A stretch of 64,000 nt of DNA from Ruminococcus sp. (GTDB lineage: Bacteria; Bacillota; Clostridia; Oscillospirales; Ruminococcaceae). Shown here piece by piece: positions 25,448 through 34,018 of the stretch. A program made the position numbers and the translations under genes. Position 1 is the first letter of the stretch, and each line of letters starts with the position of its first letter. The stretch is taken from assembly GCA_015066875.1 (NCBI GenBank), contig SVNM01000003.1, positions 19,091 through 83,090 of the forward strand. Reading direction: 5' to 3'. The notes below the pieces were generated by a model, which saw only the letters and a list, made by a program, of their open reading frames with translations, searched no databases and was not told the origin of the DNA.

Positions 25448-25921
25448 TTACTTCTGCTTGTTTGCGGAAGCTGTTGCCTTGCCTTCTATTCTTGACTTCA
25501 TAACCTTCATTTCCTGAAGTGCACGTGAATAGTGAAGCTCGGTATCGTTCATAAGCTTGTTTACTGAATTGATTGCATTCTGCTGAAGTGTCTTTGAAGC
25601 TGTCTGAGCCTTTGTAAGCATATCAATAGCCTTTTTCTTTGCCTCAGTAACAATAGCTTCCTTAGAAACTATCTGCGCTGCGCGCTCCTCAGCCTTTCTG
25701 ATAATAGCCTCTGCATTGATTTTAGCTTCATTAAGAATTCTCTGGCAGTCAAACTCAATCTTCTTAGCCTCTTTAAGCTCGTGAGGCATATTAAGACGCA
25801 CGTCGTTGATAAGCTCGCGGAGTCTTTCGCCGTCGATTACCTTTTTATGTGATGCAAAGGGCACGGAAGCAGACTTGTCAAGAAGCTCGTCCATTTCTTC
25901 AAGAATTTCATCAATACTCAT
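25448..25921 (-). CDS. Coiled-coil protein encoded beside coaD
   Basis: 157 aa, almost entirely helical; Ala/Glu/Lys-rich heptads (AKINAEAIIRKAEERAAQIV, EAKKKAIDMLTKAQTASK) resemble the stalk subunits of ATP synthases and DivIVA-type tails. Such genes sit next to coaD in many clostridia and are often called ATPase-like without proof. No membrane segment is seen. It follows coaD with a 6-bp gap. Confidence 0.75.
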   Translation of the reverse strand: MSIDEILEEMDELLDKSASVPFASHKKVIDGERLRELINDVRLNMPHELKEAKKIEFDCQRILNEAKINAEAIIRKAEERAAQIVSKEAIVTEAKKKAIDMLTKAQTASKTLQQNAINSVNKLMNDTELHYSRALQEMKVMKSRIEGKATASANKQK

Positions 25922-25927
25922 ATTAAT

Positions 25928-26419
25928 TTACCTCTCTTTAACTAATCTTTCTTTTATATTTTCAAGAATACATTCGGGAACAAAGTGGCTTATATCGCCT
26001 CCGAAATAAGCAATCTGCTTTACCACACTTGAACTGAGGTACATATTTTCGGAAGCTGTTGTAAGGAATACAGTTTCTGCACCTGCATACAGCTTTTTAT
26101 TGGCGAGAGCCATCTGAAATTCATATTCAAAGTCACTTACAGCTCTTAAACCCTTGACAATGGCAATTGCGCCCACATTCTTGACGTAATCGGCAAGCAA
26201 TCCGTCGAGAATATCAATAACCACGTTATCAAGATTTTTTGTAACAGCCTCGATCATCAGCATACGCTCGGTAGCTGTAAAGCTTGGCTGGCTTTTTCCT
26301 GCATTTCTTGAAATCAGCACGATAACCTTATCAAAGAGCTTTGAAGCACGTGTGATGATATCAAGATGTCCGAGGGTTACAGGGTCAAAGCTTCCGGGAC
26401 AAACGGCTATTCTTCTCAT
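25928..26419 (-). CDS. coaD: Phosphopantetheine adenylyltransferase
   Basis: 163 aa, full length. The nucleotidyltransferase motif PGSFDPVTLGHLDI is at residues 8-21 and the C-terminal motif YLSSSVVKQIA (family ISSTxVR) follows. It makes dephospho-CoA from phosphopantetheine. Downstream of rsmD with 5 bp between, a common Firmicute pair. Confidence 0.95.
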   Translation of the reverse strand: MRRIAVCPGSFDPVTLGHLDIITRASKLFDKVIVLISRNAGKSQPSFTATERMLMIEAVTKNLDNVVIDILDGLLADYVKNVGAIAIVKGLRAVSDFEYEFQMALANKKLYAGAETVFLTTASENMYLSSSVVKQIAYFGGDISHFVPECILENIKERLVKER

Positions 26420-26424
26420 TTTAC

Positions 26425-26979
26425 TTATTCCTCCTCATCGTCATCGGGCTTACGATAAATGGTTACGTTGATCTTTCCGTATTTGTAAGTCTTTCTGACA
26501 ACAAGTCCGTCGGGAGCCTCAGGCGCCTGTGCACCTGACTCATACTCACAGATTATACTTCCCCCCGCATTGAGCTTCTGTGAAGCAAGCGGAAGAACTC
26601 TGTCAATATGTCCGCAGTTATAGGGCGGATCGAGAATGATTATATCAAAAGACGAAGCTGTAAGACGGATATAGTCAAAGCTGTCTCTTGAGATGATCTC
26701 TGCCTGTGAAATGAGCTTTGTCTCACGCAGATTATCGGTAATGCATTTTATTGAGCGGGCGGAATTATCCACAAAAACAGCCCTTGAAGCACCTCGGCTG
26801 AGCGCCTCAATACCCATCTGACCGCTTCCTGCAAAAAGGTCGAGCACAACCGCACCTTCAAGCTCAAACTGAACGGCTGAAAAAACAGCCTCCTTGACCT
26901 TATCGGTGGTAGGTCTTACGTCGAGGCCTTCAGGTGTAGAAAGTCTGCGTCCTCTTGCGATACCGGTAATAACTCTCAT
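26425..26979 (-). CDS. rsmD: 16S rRNA (guanine966-N2)-methyltransferase
   Basis: 184 aa from ATG 26979, chosen because MRVITGIARGRRL is the family N-terminus and GGAG lies 7 bp upstream; a start five codons earlier is less likely. SAM motif VLDLFAGSGQMGIEALSRGA and catalytic IILDPPYN. It modifies G966 of 16S rRNA. Confidence 0.93.
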   Translation of the reverse strand: MRVITGIARGRRLSTPEGLDVRPTTDKVKEAVFSAVQFELEGAVVLDLFAGSGQMGIEALSRGASRAVFVDNSARSIKCITDNLRETKLISQAEIISRDSFDYIRLTASSFDIIILDPPYNCGHIDRVLPLASQKLNAGGSIICEYESGAQAPEAPDGLVVRKTYKYGKINVTIYRKPDDDEEE

Positions 26980-27091
26980 AATAAGACTCCGCAACGTGCG
27001 AAGGCAATAAGCTTCAGCACGAAGTCTCCGTATTTACGGCTACGGGTGCCGTATTTCCGAAGAATATAAATTTTCAGATTATATCAGATTA

Positions 27092-27120
27092 ATTATAACC
27101 GATTTTCTTCAGCTTGTCTA
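27092..27120 (-). promoter_or_regulatory. Probable promoter of rsmD-coaD
   Basis: Minus strand TAGACA (27120-27115), 17 bp, TATAAT (27097-27092). The rest of 26980-27196 is AT-rich leader with no gene seen. Confidence 0.55.
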
Positions 27121-27196
27121 TATTATTTCCGCAAAATAGGCGATTTTGCACAAATATTTCTCCCTGTAACTATGCACTTTTACATCTTCTCAGCAA

Positions 27197-27573
27197 AAAA
27201 ATACCAGAGAATTTAAAGGTAATGACCATACAGAAGTAATTACGTATAATAATGAGGAAAACCCTTTTGAAAAAGTGTTTTCCTCAAACTCCTTTCCTAA
27301 AACTTTCAAGTTTTAATTTCAGCCCCATAGGGTGCACACAGAGAAATACTTATATTTCTTTTTTACTTGGTGTGTGTACCCTATGGGGCTGAAATTAGAC
27401 TCAAAAGTCTTTGTAGGGGGTGTGGGTGACTCCCCACAGTGTGGGGAGATGTCAGCGAAGCTGACAGAGGGGACGGGTGCCTGTCAGGCATAAACTTTCT
27501 TCAGAAAGGTTCCCCCACTAAATACATATAATACTTCTATATGAGCATAACCCTTAACTGCTCCGGTATTTTT
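27197..27573 (-). repeat. Nested-hairpin repeat, copy E (377 bp, one sub-insert)
   Basis: Arms AAAAATACC (27197) and GGTATTTTT (to 27573) pair over 9 bp, then GAG/CTC and TTAAAGG/CCCTTAA. On the minus strand this forms a terminator right after the 27585 gene. Central stem AATTTCAGCCCC / GGGGCTGAAATT. A 66-bp nested module lies in the left-type arm (27427-27492). Confidence 0.85.
27427..27492 (+). repeat. Nested 66-bp sub-element in copy E
   Basis: Three small hairpins (ACTCCCCACAGTGTGGGGAG, GTCAGCGAAGCTGAC, GCCTGTCAGGC); nearly identical to the reverse complement of 1332-1397 and inserted at the same point of the host arm. Confidence 0.75.
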
Positions 27574-27584
27574 AATATTCACAA

Positions 27585-28214
27585 TCAGCTGATAGCGTCC
27601 ATTGAATCAGGTGAAAGCTTCCAGCCCTCGCCCTTGATTTTGATAACATCAAGCTCAGTTTCGTCTGAGTTCTTACCTTCCTTACCCTTTACAGTAAGCT
27701 CAACCTCAAGCTCATAGCCCTTTGAGATTTCGATATCAGAGTCATAAGCACTGCTGTAGAGAGTCTCAAGCTCTTTAAGATCGTCCTTATCGATTTTTTC
27801 CTTATCCTTGATCTTGATTGAGAACTTAGCGTTATCGCCATACTGCTCTTTAGCGCTCTCGGTGATATAGCCAAGAAGGTTATCCATAAGCTCTAAACCT
27901 TCCTTACCCACTTCATCGATCATATCATCAGTAAGCATTGTTTCCATAAACTTTTCGCCATCGCCCTTGTTAAGAGCCTTTTCAAAATCCTTTACAGGAG
28001 TCTTATATCCGCCTGAAAGCGAAGAAATAAGCATAACAAGGATAATGATCAGGAGCAGTGCTCCACCCGCAATAACGATCATTCCCTTTGTCTGATTATT
28101 TGTAGCCGGCTGATTGATCTCCTCTGCTGTCACAGCGGGAGTTGTCTGGGCTCCACCGCAATCGCAAGCTGAACCCTCGGGAATTTCCTTCCCGCAGAAT
28201 TTACAAAATGCCAT
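27585..28214 (-). CDS. Zinc-ribbon, single-pass membrane protein
   Basis: 209 aa. N-terminal zinc ribbon FCKFCGKEIPEGSACDCGG, one membrane helix at about 44-66 (GMIVIAGGALLLIIILVMLI), then an outer domain rich in Lys/Asp (TPVKDFEKALNKGDGEKFMETM..) like the NTF2-type DUF4878 or lumazine-binding-like domains. Function unknown. It has its own gap both sides and ends at the terminator arm of repeat copy E. Confidence 0.75.
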   Translation of the reverse strand: MAFCKFCGKEIPEGSACDCGGAQTTPAVTAEEINQPATNNQTKGMIVIAGGALLLIIILVMLISSLSGGYKTPVKDFEKALNKGDGEKFMETMLTDDMIDEVGKEGLELMDNLLGYITESAKEQYGDNAKFSIKIKDKEKIDKDDLKELETLYSSAYDSDIEISKGYELEVELTVKGKEGKNSDETELDVIKIKGEGWKLSPDSMDAIS

Positions 28215-28281
28215 AATAAATCCTCCATATCTAAAATTTACACACTAATAATACCATTTTGTTATTATTTTGTCAAGAGTT

Positions 28282-30012
28282 TTACTGCCGTGAAGCTTCC
28301 GCAGTCTCCTCTTCATATTTTCCAAGGCACTCATCGGTATATTTCAGAATATACTCTTCACGGCGGTTTGCGAACTCATTGATAATTTTAAGCTGTCCGT
28401 TAAGGTGTCCGCCGGCTGTCCATATAGAGCTGTCGCCCTCTTTACGAAGATTATCGAGATGTCCGTAATACTTCATCTGCTCGAAATAGCGTGAACCGTT
28501 CAATGTATCAAGCACAGCCTTTATATTTTCCCCGTCAAGAGCTCCCTCTGCAAGCTCATACATCTTATTTCTGAAATACTCACGGCAGTCGCTACGGTTC
28601 ATCATATTTGCAAAAAGCGGAGAATATCTGTCGCTGTTTTCATCGAGAATACGCTTCAGATTATTGTATCTTGCCTGAACCTCTGCCTGTTCGTACATTC
28701 CGAGGGAATAATCCGTATCGTGTAGCAGAAACCTCCATCTTCCGTCATAAACGCTTTCCTCAAAGGACTCGCCCTCTGCTGACACATATTTATAGCACTT
28801 AAAGTTGTTCTGTGGCCAGTCGCGGTTATTTATATAGATGTTGAAGGCAAAATAATCAAGATAATTCTCAATGTCCATAAACTGATTAAGCTTTTCATAC
28901 TCGGAAGCGTCTGTAAGGTCGGCAGAGGCAAAATATTCGTACTGCTCGTTGAATTCCTGACTATAGACAGACTCTTCTTCCTCTTCGTCAACGTTTTTCT
29001 CTGCGTCGGTGCCCTCGGCTATGACAAACTCGCCCATTGCAGTTTCATTTGGATATTTCTTCTTGAAATAGTCATCGCAGTAGCTTTCGTGAAGCCACAG
29101 CAGTCCGTAATACTCGCCGTTAAGATAGCATACAGCAGGCATTACAGCCTCGTAATCCGTAAATCCAGCCTGCTGAGCCAGAGTCTGACAGAGCTCGTCA
29201 CGTATAAACGCAAACTGATAGTCGTTGCCCGCATTTCTCAATACAAGCTTATCGTACTCGGAAATAATATTGCCTGAGCCGTCCTCAACGGGAGTTTCAA
29301 AGATATCCGTATGGAATTTTCCTACTCCCGATGAATAGCTCTTTCGCGCATAAAACTTCATTGACTTTACTGTATTTCCTCTTGAGCCTGCTCCGTAAAT
29401 ACGCACACCGCAGTACTGTCCCAGTATCTGATTGCCGAAGCTGTCCCAGGCTGAAAGATAGACCTCACGCTCGCTTTCTCTGCCACGCTGTTCATAATTT
29501 TTGCCGTAGAATATTCCGTCGGGACCTTCCGTAAGTACAGAGGGCTCGCCACTAATTGAGAATACATACTCTGAAAAACGCTCGTCCACACCGACAGCCG
29601 AAAAATACGTATGCACGGAAACATCAGATTCTGTTCCGTCGGGATAATAAGCCTTTGCCTTGATCGTATGAGCTGTAGGATACTTGCTGTCCTCGCACTC
29701 AAACAGCAGAGGCTCTGTATAAAGAGTATCTGTTTTATCAGGCTCGCTTCCGTCCTGAGTGTAATATATTTCTGCTTCGGAAACAGTTTTCAGCTCTACC
29801 GAGATGCTTGCGGGATAAAAAAGCTTGTCAAGCGAGAAAACAGGTGAATTATCGGTAAAGATATACTGCTTGTCCTCAGGCGCTGAAATAATTACAGGCT
29901 CAGGCTCGGTAACCTCTTCAATTACGGAAGAGCCCTTACCCTTGTCTGCACAGGCACAAAGCAGTGAAACAGCTGAAAAAACAGCCGTAAGCTTCAGCAA
30001 AAGTCTGTTCAT
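28282..30012 (-). CDS. CotH kinase-family lipoprotein
   Basis: 576 aa. Lipobox SLLCAC (Cys near 20) after a signal sequence; a chitobiase/hexosaminidase C-terminal-like beta domain at about 60-140 (YTQDGSEPDKTDTLYTEPLLF); then a CotH-type protein kinase fold with YYGLLWLHESYCDDYF and the metal/active-site WRFLLHDTDYSLGMY. CotH enzymes phosphorylate secreted or spore-coat proteins; members also occur in cellulosomal Ruminococcus. The client protein is unknown. Confidence 0.85.
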   Translation of the reverse strand: MNRLLLKLTAVFSAVSLLCACADKGKGSSVIEEVTEPEPVIISAPEDKQYIFTDNSPVFSLDKLFYPASISVELKTVSEAEIYYTQDGSEPDKTDTLYTEPLLFECEDSKYPTAHTIKAKAYYPDGTESDVSVHTYFSAVGVDERFSEYVFSISGEPSVLTEGPDGIFYGKNYEQRGRESEREVYLSAWDSFGNQILGQYCGVRIYGAGSRGNTVKSMKFYARKSYSSGVGKFHTDIFETPVEDGSGNIISEYDKLVLRNAGNDYQFAFIRDELCQTLAQQAGFTDYEAVMPAVCYLNGEYYGLLWLHESYCDDYFKKKYPNETAMGEFVIAEGTDAEKNVDEEEEESVYSQEFNEQYEYFASADLTDASEYEKLNQFMDIENYLDYFAFNIYINNRDWPQNNFKCYKYVSAEGESFEESVYDGRWRFLLHDTDYSLGMYEQAEVQARYNNLKRILDENSDRYSPLFANMMNRSDCREYFRNKMYELAEGALDGENIKAVLDTLNGSRYFEQMKYYGHLDNLRKEGDSSIWTAGGHLNGQLKIINEFANRREEYILKYTDECLGKYEEETAEASRQ

Positions 30013-30041
30013 AACAAATTCCCCTAAAAGTTTTTTATTTG

Positions 30042-30070
30042 ATTATAACCCAACAACTTCATTTCGTCAA
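30042..30070 (-). promoter_or_regulatory. Promoter of the CotH-like gene
   Basis: Minus strand TTGACG (30070-30065), 17 bp, TATAAT (30047-30042), about 30 bp before the start codon. Confidence 0.75.
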
Positions 30071-30090
30071 TAGAAATGTAGAATTATCCA

Positions 30091-30130
30091 AAAACAAAAA
30101 GGTATCGCACCACAAGATACGATACCTTTG
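30091..30130 (-). terminator. Intrinsic terminator after the RING-type gene
   Basis: Minus strand AAAGGTATCG / CGATACCTTT stem, then TTGTTTTTGG. It separates this gene from the CotH-like gene promoter. Confidence 0.85.
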
Positions 30131-30135
30131 ACTTT

Positions 30136-31134
30136 TTAAATTACTCCGGAGGACTGAAGGAATGTAAGCAGAAAAGTTACTGCAAAATAACCGCCTGAAG
30201 AAAGTGCCAGAATAATAAGCACAATAATAAGAATATTAAGAGGCTGAACTCCGCCCTTTGCTCTCAGTCGCTGAGGAGTAAGGGGCATATCCGAATTGCG
30301 CTTCATCTTTCTGATTTTACTGAGAATAAACTTCATATACAGCCAGTTTGCAAATATGCACATACAGAATCTCAGGGCAAAATCTGCAAATCCGCAGATT
30401 TCGTTAAGACTGAGGATCAGGTCATCGTATTCGCTTATAAACGAAGCAATCTCCTGCATAAACTTATAGGGCATACCCGAAAGCTCTTCACCGATAAGGT
30501 AAAGCATTGACGGAATATTCAGAATAAGGCTTGCAAAAGCGGTAATCAGCGCCCACAGCCACATTTTTCTGTTGGCAAAGTAAAAATACGGGAAAAACAG
30601 GCATATCATATTGAAGGATATTTTCGAGCCCAGGTCCTTCATTCGCTTGAAAAGCGGGATATAATAAAATGTATTCGTGCCCACAAAGTTTGAAACTTCG
30701 CTTAAGGTTGCTCCGCCGAAATCCTCATCGGGATTAAAGCCCATATATTCCTTTGTAAGGTCGATTTCCTCAAAGCCCTTTGCAAATCCGCCCTCCTGAG
30801 CATCACTGCGTCTGTCTGTTCTGATTTTTTTTACCTGAACAAGAGGCGTTCCGCAGTTATCGCATTTTTCCTTTTCGGGATCATCGTATATCCGCAGACA
30901 TTTTGTACAGAAGGAGGAAGCGCCTGCTGTATCGTCGTCGCCCACAGCGTTATTCATTTCACTGCTTCTTTTCCAGCCCTCGCCCGACTCGTGAAGCTGA
31001 TGATTGAGGCACTCGCCCGCAGATTTATAACACTGCCTGTGATACGGCGTACCGCAATCGGGGCATACAACTACATCATCGTCATCGGTAAAGGTATTTC
31101 CGCAACTGAAGCATTGTTCACCTGTATAATACAC
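30136..31134 (-). CDS. Membrane protein with N-terminal RING-like zinc domain
   Basis: 332 aa. Residues 5-45 hold CFSCGNTF..VVCPDCGTPYHRQCY..GECLNH, a prokaryotic RING/treble-clef pattern; a second ribbon, CTKCLRIYDDPEKEKCDNCG, is at about 75-95. The C-terminal half has four membrane helices with FFPYFYFANRKMWLWAL, typical of DUF2628 proteins. Function unknown; perhaps a membrane sensor or scaffold. Confidence 0.75.
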   Translation of the reverse strand: MYYTGEQCFSCGNTFTDDDDVVVCPDCGTPYHRQCYKSAGECLNHQLHESGEGWKRSSEMNNAVGDDDTAGASSFCTKCLRIYDDPEKEKCDNCGTPLVQVKKIRTDRRSDAQEGGFAKGFEEIDLTKEYMGFNPDEDFGGATLSEVSNFVGTNTFYYIPLFKRMKDLGSKISFNMICLFFPYFYFANRKMWLWALITAFASLILNIPSMLYLIGEELSGMPYKFMQEIASFISEYDDLILSLNEICGFADFALRFCMCIFANWLYMKFILSKIRKMKRNSDMPLTPQRLRAKGGVQPLNILIIVLIILALSSGGYFAVTFLLTFLQSSGVI

Positions 31135-31253
31135 GCTATCCCTCCTATAATAATTATAACAGACTTATTATATCATCTTTACTGCTGTAAAATCAAGTGT
31201 TTTTTTGGTATTACAGGTAAAATCCTGTTGAAAATTCTGTGAAAACCGATTCA

Positions 31254-33161
31254 TTACATAAGAAGATCGCAGACCTTGTTTGTGAATTCCAGAGGATTTT
31301 CCACGTTCATACCCTCGTTGATAAGTGCAAGATTGTAAAGAATATCGGCATATTCCTTGATCTGTCCGCTCTGTTCGGAAGCAAAGGATTCTTTCAGAAC
31401 ACCGAATATTTTATGCTCGGGATTGATTTCAAGAACACGCTCAGCCTTGATTTTCTGGTCTGTAGGCATTGAATTGAGAACACGCTCCATTTCAAGTGAG
31501 ATCTGTCCCTCGCTTGAAAGGCATACAGGGTGGGATTTAAGTCTGTGGGAAAGAACAACCTTTGTTACCTTTCCGTCAAGTCCCTCTGCAAGAGCCTTGA
31601 GAAGCTCAGCATTTTCCTCTTCCTTAGCCTTTATCTCCTCTTTCTTTCCGTTGTCCTCTAAACCGAGATCATCTGAAGAAACAGAACGGAACTCCTTATC
31701 CTTGTACTTCATAAGAGTCTTTACGGCAAATTCGTCGATATTATCTGTAAGATAGAGTATCTCAAAGCCGTTATCCTTGATAAGCTCTGTCTGAGGAAGC
31801 TGTTCAATACGTGCAATACTCTCGCCTGTTGCGTAGTAAATGTACTTCTGCTCCTCACGCATAGCAGTAACGTACTCGTCAAGAGTAACAAGCTTGCTTT
31901 CGTTTGATGAGGTAAACATAAGAAGGTCCTGAAGCTTTTCCTTGTTCATACCATAATCGCTGTAGATGCCGTATTTAAGCTGTAAACCAAAGGCTTTCCA
32001 GAACTCCTCATACTTTTCACGCTCGTTTTTCAGCATCTTTTTCAGCTCGCTTGAGATTGTTTTCTCAATACTCTTTGCAATAACCTTAAGCTGTCTGTCG
32101 TGCTGAAGCATCTCACGTGAGATATTGAGTGAAAGGTCCTCGCTGTCAACAAGTCCCTTTACAAAGCTGAAATAATCGGGCAGAAGGTCTGCGCACTTAT
32201 CCATAATGAGAACGCCGTTTGAGTAAAGCTGAAGTCCCTTTTCATACTCCTTGGAATAGAAATCAAAGGGAGCCTTGCCCGGAATATAAAGAAGTGCATT
32301 GTAGTTTGCATTGCCCTCATTCTTGACGTGAGCGTATCTTAAGGGCTCGTTGTAATCATAGAACTTCTCAACGTAGAAATGCTTGTAATCCTCTTCCTTA
32401 AGCTCAGTCTTGTTCTTCTTCCAGAGAGGAACCATACTGTTGAGTGTTTCATCTTCAATGTACTCCTCAAATTCAGGAGCCTTGCCCTCTGCCTTTTCTT
32501 CCTCGGTCTGAGTAACGGGACGGCTGTGTGTAACCTCCATTTTAACGGGGAAGCGGATATAGTCAGAATACTTTTTGATAAGTCCCTTAATGCGGTACTG
32601 GTCAAGGAAATCGGAATACTTCTCGTCCTCAGTATCCTCAAGAAGCTCAAGAATAATCTCAGTTCCGGCAGTTGCCTTATCCGCTTCTGAAATTGTATAT
32701 CCCTCAACGCCCTCAGACTCCCACTGATAAGCCTTATCACTTCCGTAAGCCTTAGAGATTACAGTTACCTTTTTTGCAACCATAAACGCTGAGTAGAAGC
32801 CTACGCCGAACTGTCCTATAATCTGGCTTTCGTCGTCAAGCTTGTTTTCGCTTTTGAATTTAAGTGAACCGCTGTTTGCGATAATTCCAAGGTTATTTTC
32901 CAGCTCTTCTTCAGTCATACCGATACCGTTATCACTGATTTTAAGAGTACGGCTATCCTTATCGGCAGTAATGCGGATTGCAAAATCGTCCTTTGAAAGT
33001 CCTACATTCTCGTCTGTAAGAGACTTGAAATAGAGCTTGTCTATAGCGTCGCTTGCGTTTGAAATAAGCTCACGAAGGAAGATTTCCTTATGTGTATAAA
33101 TTGAATGAATCATCATTTCCATAAGTCTTTTGGACTCGGCTTTAAACTGTTTTGTTTCCAT
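31254..33161 (-). CDS. htpG: Hsp90-family chaperone HtpG
   Basis: 635 aa. GHKL ATPase N-terminus with [24 protein letters not shown] and [14 protein letters not shown]; middle domain [11 protein letters not shown]-terminal dimer domain. Full length. A perfect CIRCE operator lies 23 bp upstream, so expression should be under HrcA heat-shock control. Confidence 0.96.
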   Translation of the reverse strand: METKQFKAESKRLMEMMIHSIYTHKEIFLRELISNASDAIDKLYFKSLTDENVGLSKDDFAIRITADKDSRTLKISDNGIGMTEEELENNLGIIANSGSLKFKSENKLDDESQIIGQFGVGFYSAFMVAKKVTVISKAYGSDKAYQWESEGVEGYTISEADKATAGTEIILELLEDTEDEKYSDFLDQYRIKGLIKKYSDYIRFPVKMEVTHSRPVTQTEEEKAEGKAPEFEEYIEDETLNSMVPLWKKNKTELKEEDYKHFYVEKFYDYNEPLRYAHVKNEGNANYNALLYIPGKAPFDFYSKEYEKGLQLYSNGVLIMDKCADLLPDYFSFVKGLVDSEDLSLNISREMLQHDRQLKVIAKSIEKTISSELKKMLKNEREKYEEFWKAFGLQLKYGIYSDYGMNKEKLQDLLMFTSSNESKLVTLDEYVTAMREEQKYIYYATGESIARIEQLPQTELIKDNGFEILYLTDNIDEFAVKTLMKYKDKEFRSVSSDDLGLEDNGKKEEIKAKEEENAELLKALAEGLDGKVTKVVLSHRLKSHPVCLSSEGQISLEMERVLNSMPTDQKIKAERVLEINPEHKIFGVLKESFASEQSGQIKEYADILYNLALINEGMNVENPLEFTNKVCDLLM

Positions 33162-33184
33162 TTTAACATCTCCGAATTATGTTT

Positions 33185-33211
33185 TTAGCACTCTCAACCT
33201 CAGAGTGCTAA
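33185..33211 (-). promoter_or_regulatory. CIRCE operator (HrcA site) before htpG
   Basis: TTAGCACTC-N9-GAGTGCTAA with no mismatch, placed just after the -10 box. Confidence 0.95.
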
Positions 33212-33215
33212 AATA

Positions 33216-33245
33216 AGTATATAACTTTTCCTTATACAATGTCAA
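33216..33245 (-). promoter_or_regulatory. Promoter of htpG
   Basis: Minus strand TTGACA (33245-33240), 18 bp, TATACT (33221-33216), directly before CIRCE. Confidence 0.8.
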
Positions 33246-33291
33246 GCAAACGCCGTATTGTTTACACTTTGTTCATATATAAACTCCAAAA

Positions 33292-33320
33292 GAAAAAGGA
33301 CAGCACAAATAAGGCTGTCC
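33292..33320 (-). terminator. Intrinsic terminator after the rhomboid-like gene
   Basis: Minus strand GGACAGC / GCTGTCC with a 9-nt loop, followed by TTTTTCTTTTGG. It lies 13 bp after the stop. Confidence 0.85.
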
Positions 33321-33332
33321 TGATTTTTTATT

Positions 33333-33989
33333 CTATCCCTTCCACTTTTTCTTGAAGTCTCTGCGTCTTTTCCAGTCCTTGATATTGAAAACGATATCGC
33401 CCCAGAAGAAAAGAATTATATTTCCCACTGCGATAATAAGAGCAAGCTTGCCTGCCCATCCGCTTAAGATAAAGCTCCTCAGAAGCAGAAATGCGTCAAA
33501 AAGAGCAAACCATTTTGCCTTGACCGGTATACAGAAAAACAGCAGAAGCTCGTAATTGGGATAAATTATTGCAAAGGCAAGGAACAATGAAAGGTTAAGG
33601 AAGTAATTTGTTGCAAAGCCTGTGATAAATCCCATTGCAACAGTACATAACGCTCCTGTAAAATAGAACAGATTGAACTTGAATGAGCCCCACTGAGACT
33701 CCAGCGCCGAGCCTATAAACCAGTAGAAATAAAGTGAGAAAAATATGAATATCAGACTGCTGTCGGGGGGAAGAAGCAGAAATGTTACTGCACGCCATAC
33801 CTGTCCCTTTAAAAAGAGTGCGCGGTCAAACACCATTGCCGAATAAAGACTGAAATTCAGCTGTGGGAAGATAAAAGTGTCGGCGACGAAAACTGCGCCC
33901 ATACCGATAATGATATAAAGCATCAGATTATCAATGGCAAATCTTCCGAATTTTCTGTCGAGTCTGTCAAGCAGACGCTGTTTGTTCAT
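33333..33989 (-). CDS. Rhomboid-like membrane protein without catalytic residues
   Basis: 218 aa, about six membrane helices. The pattern WRAVTFLLLPPDSS..FSLYFYWFIGSALESQWGSFKFNLFY matches the early rhomboid/derlin region (family GNMWGxxLE). The usual GxSG serine motif is replaced by FLNLSLFLAFAIIYP, and no paired catalytic His is evident, so it is probably a pseudoprotease. The C-terminus is strongly basic (WKRRRDFKKKWKG). Confidence 0.75.
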   Translation of the reverse strand: MNKQRLLDRLDRKFGRFAIDNLMLYIIIGMGAVFVADTFIFPQLNFSLYSAMVFDRALFLKGQVWRAVTFLLLPPDSSLIFIFFSLYFYWFIGSALESQWGSFKFNLFYFTGALCTVAMGFITGFATNYFLNLSLFLAFAIIYPNYELLLFFCIPVKAKWFALFDAFLLLRSFILSGWAGKLALIIAVGNIILFFWGDIVFNIKDWKRRRDFKKKWKG

Positions 33990-34018
33990 AGTATAGCCTC
34001 CCTGCTGTATGAATTTGA

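Noticed and set aside
26980-27196. Possible gene upstream of rsmD
   Set aside because: No frame with a ribosome site; only a promoter and AT-rich leader are visible.
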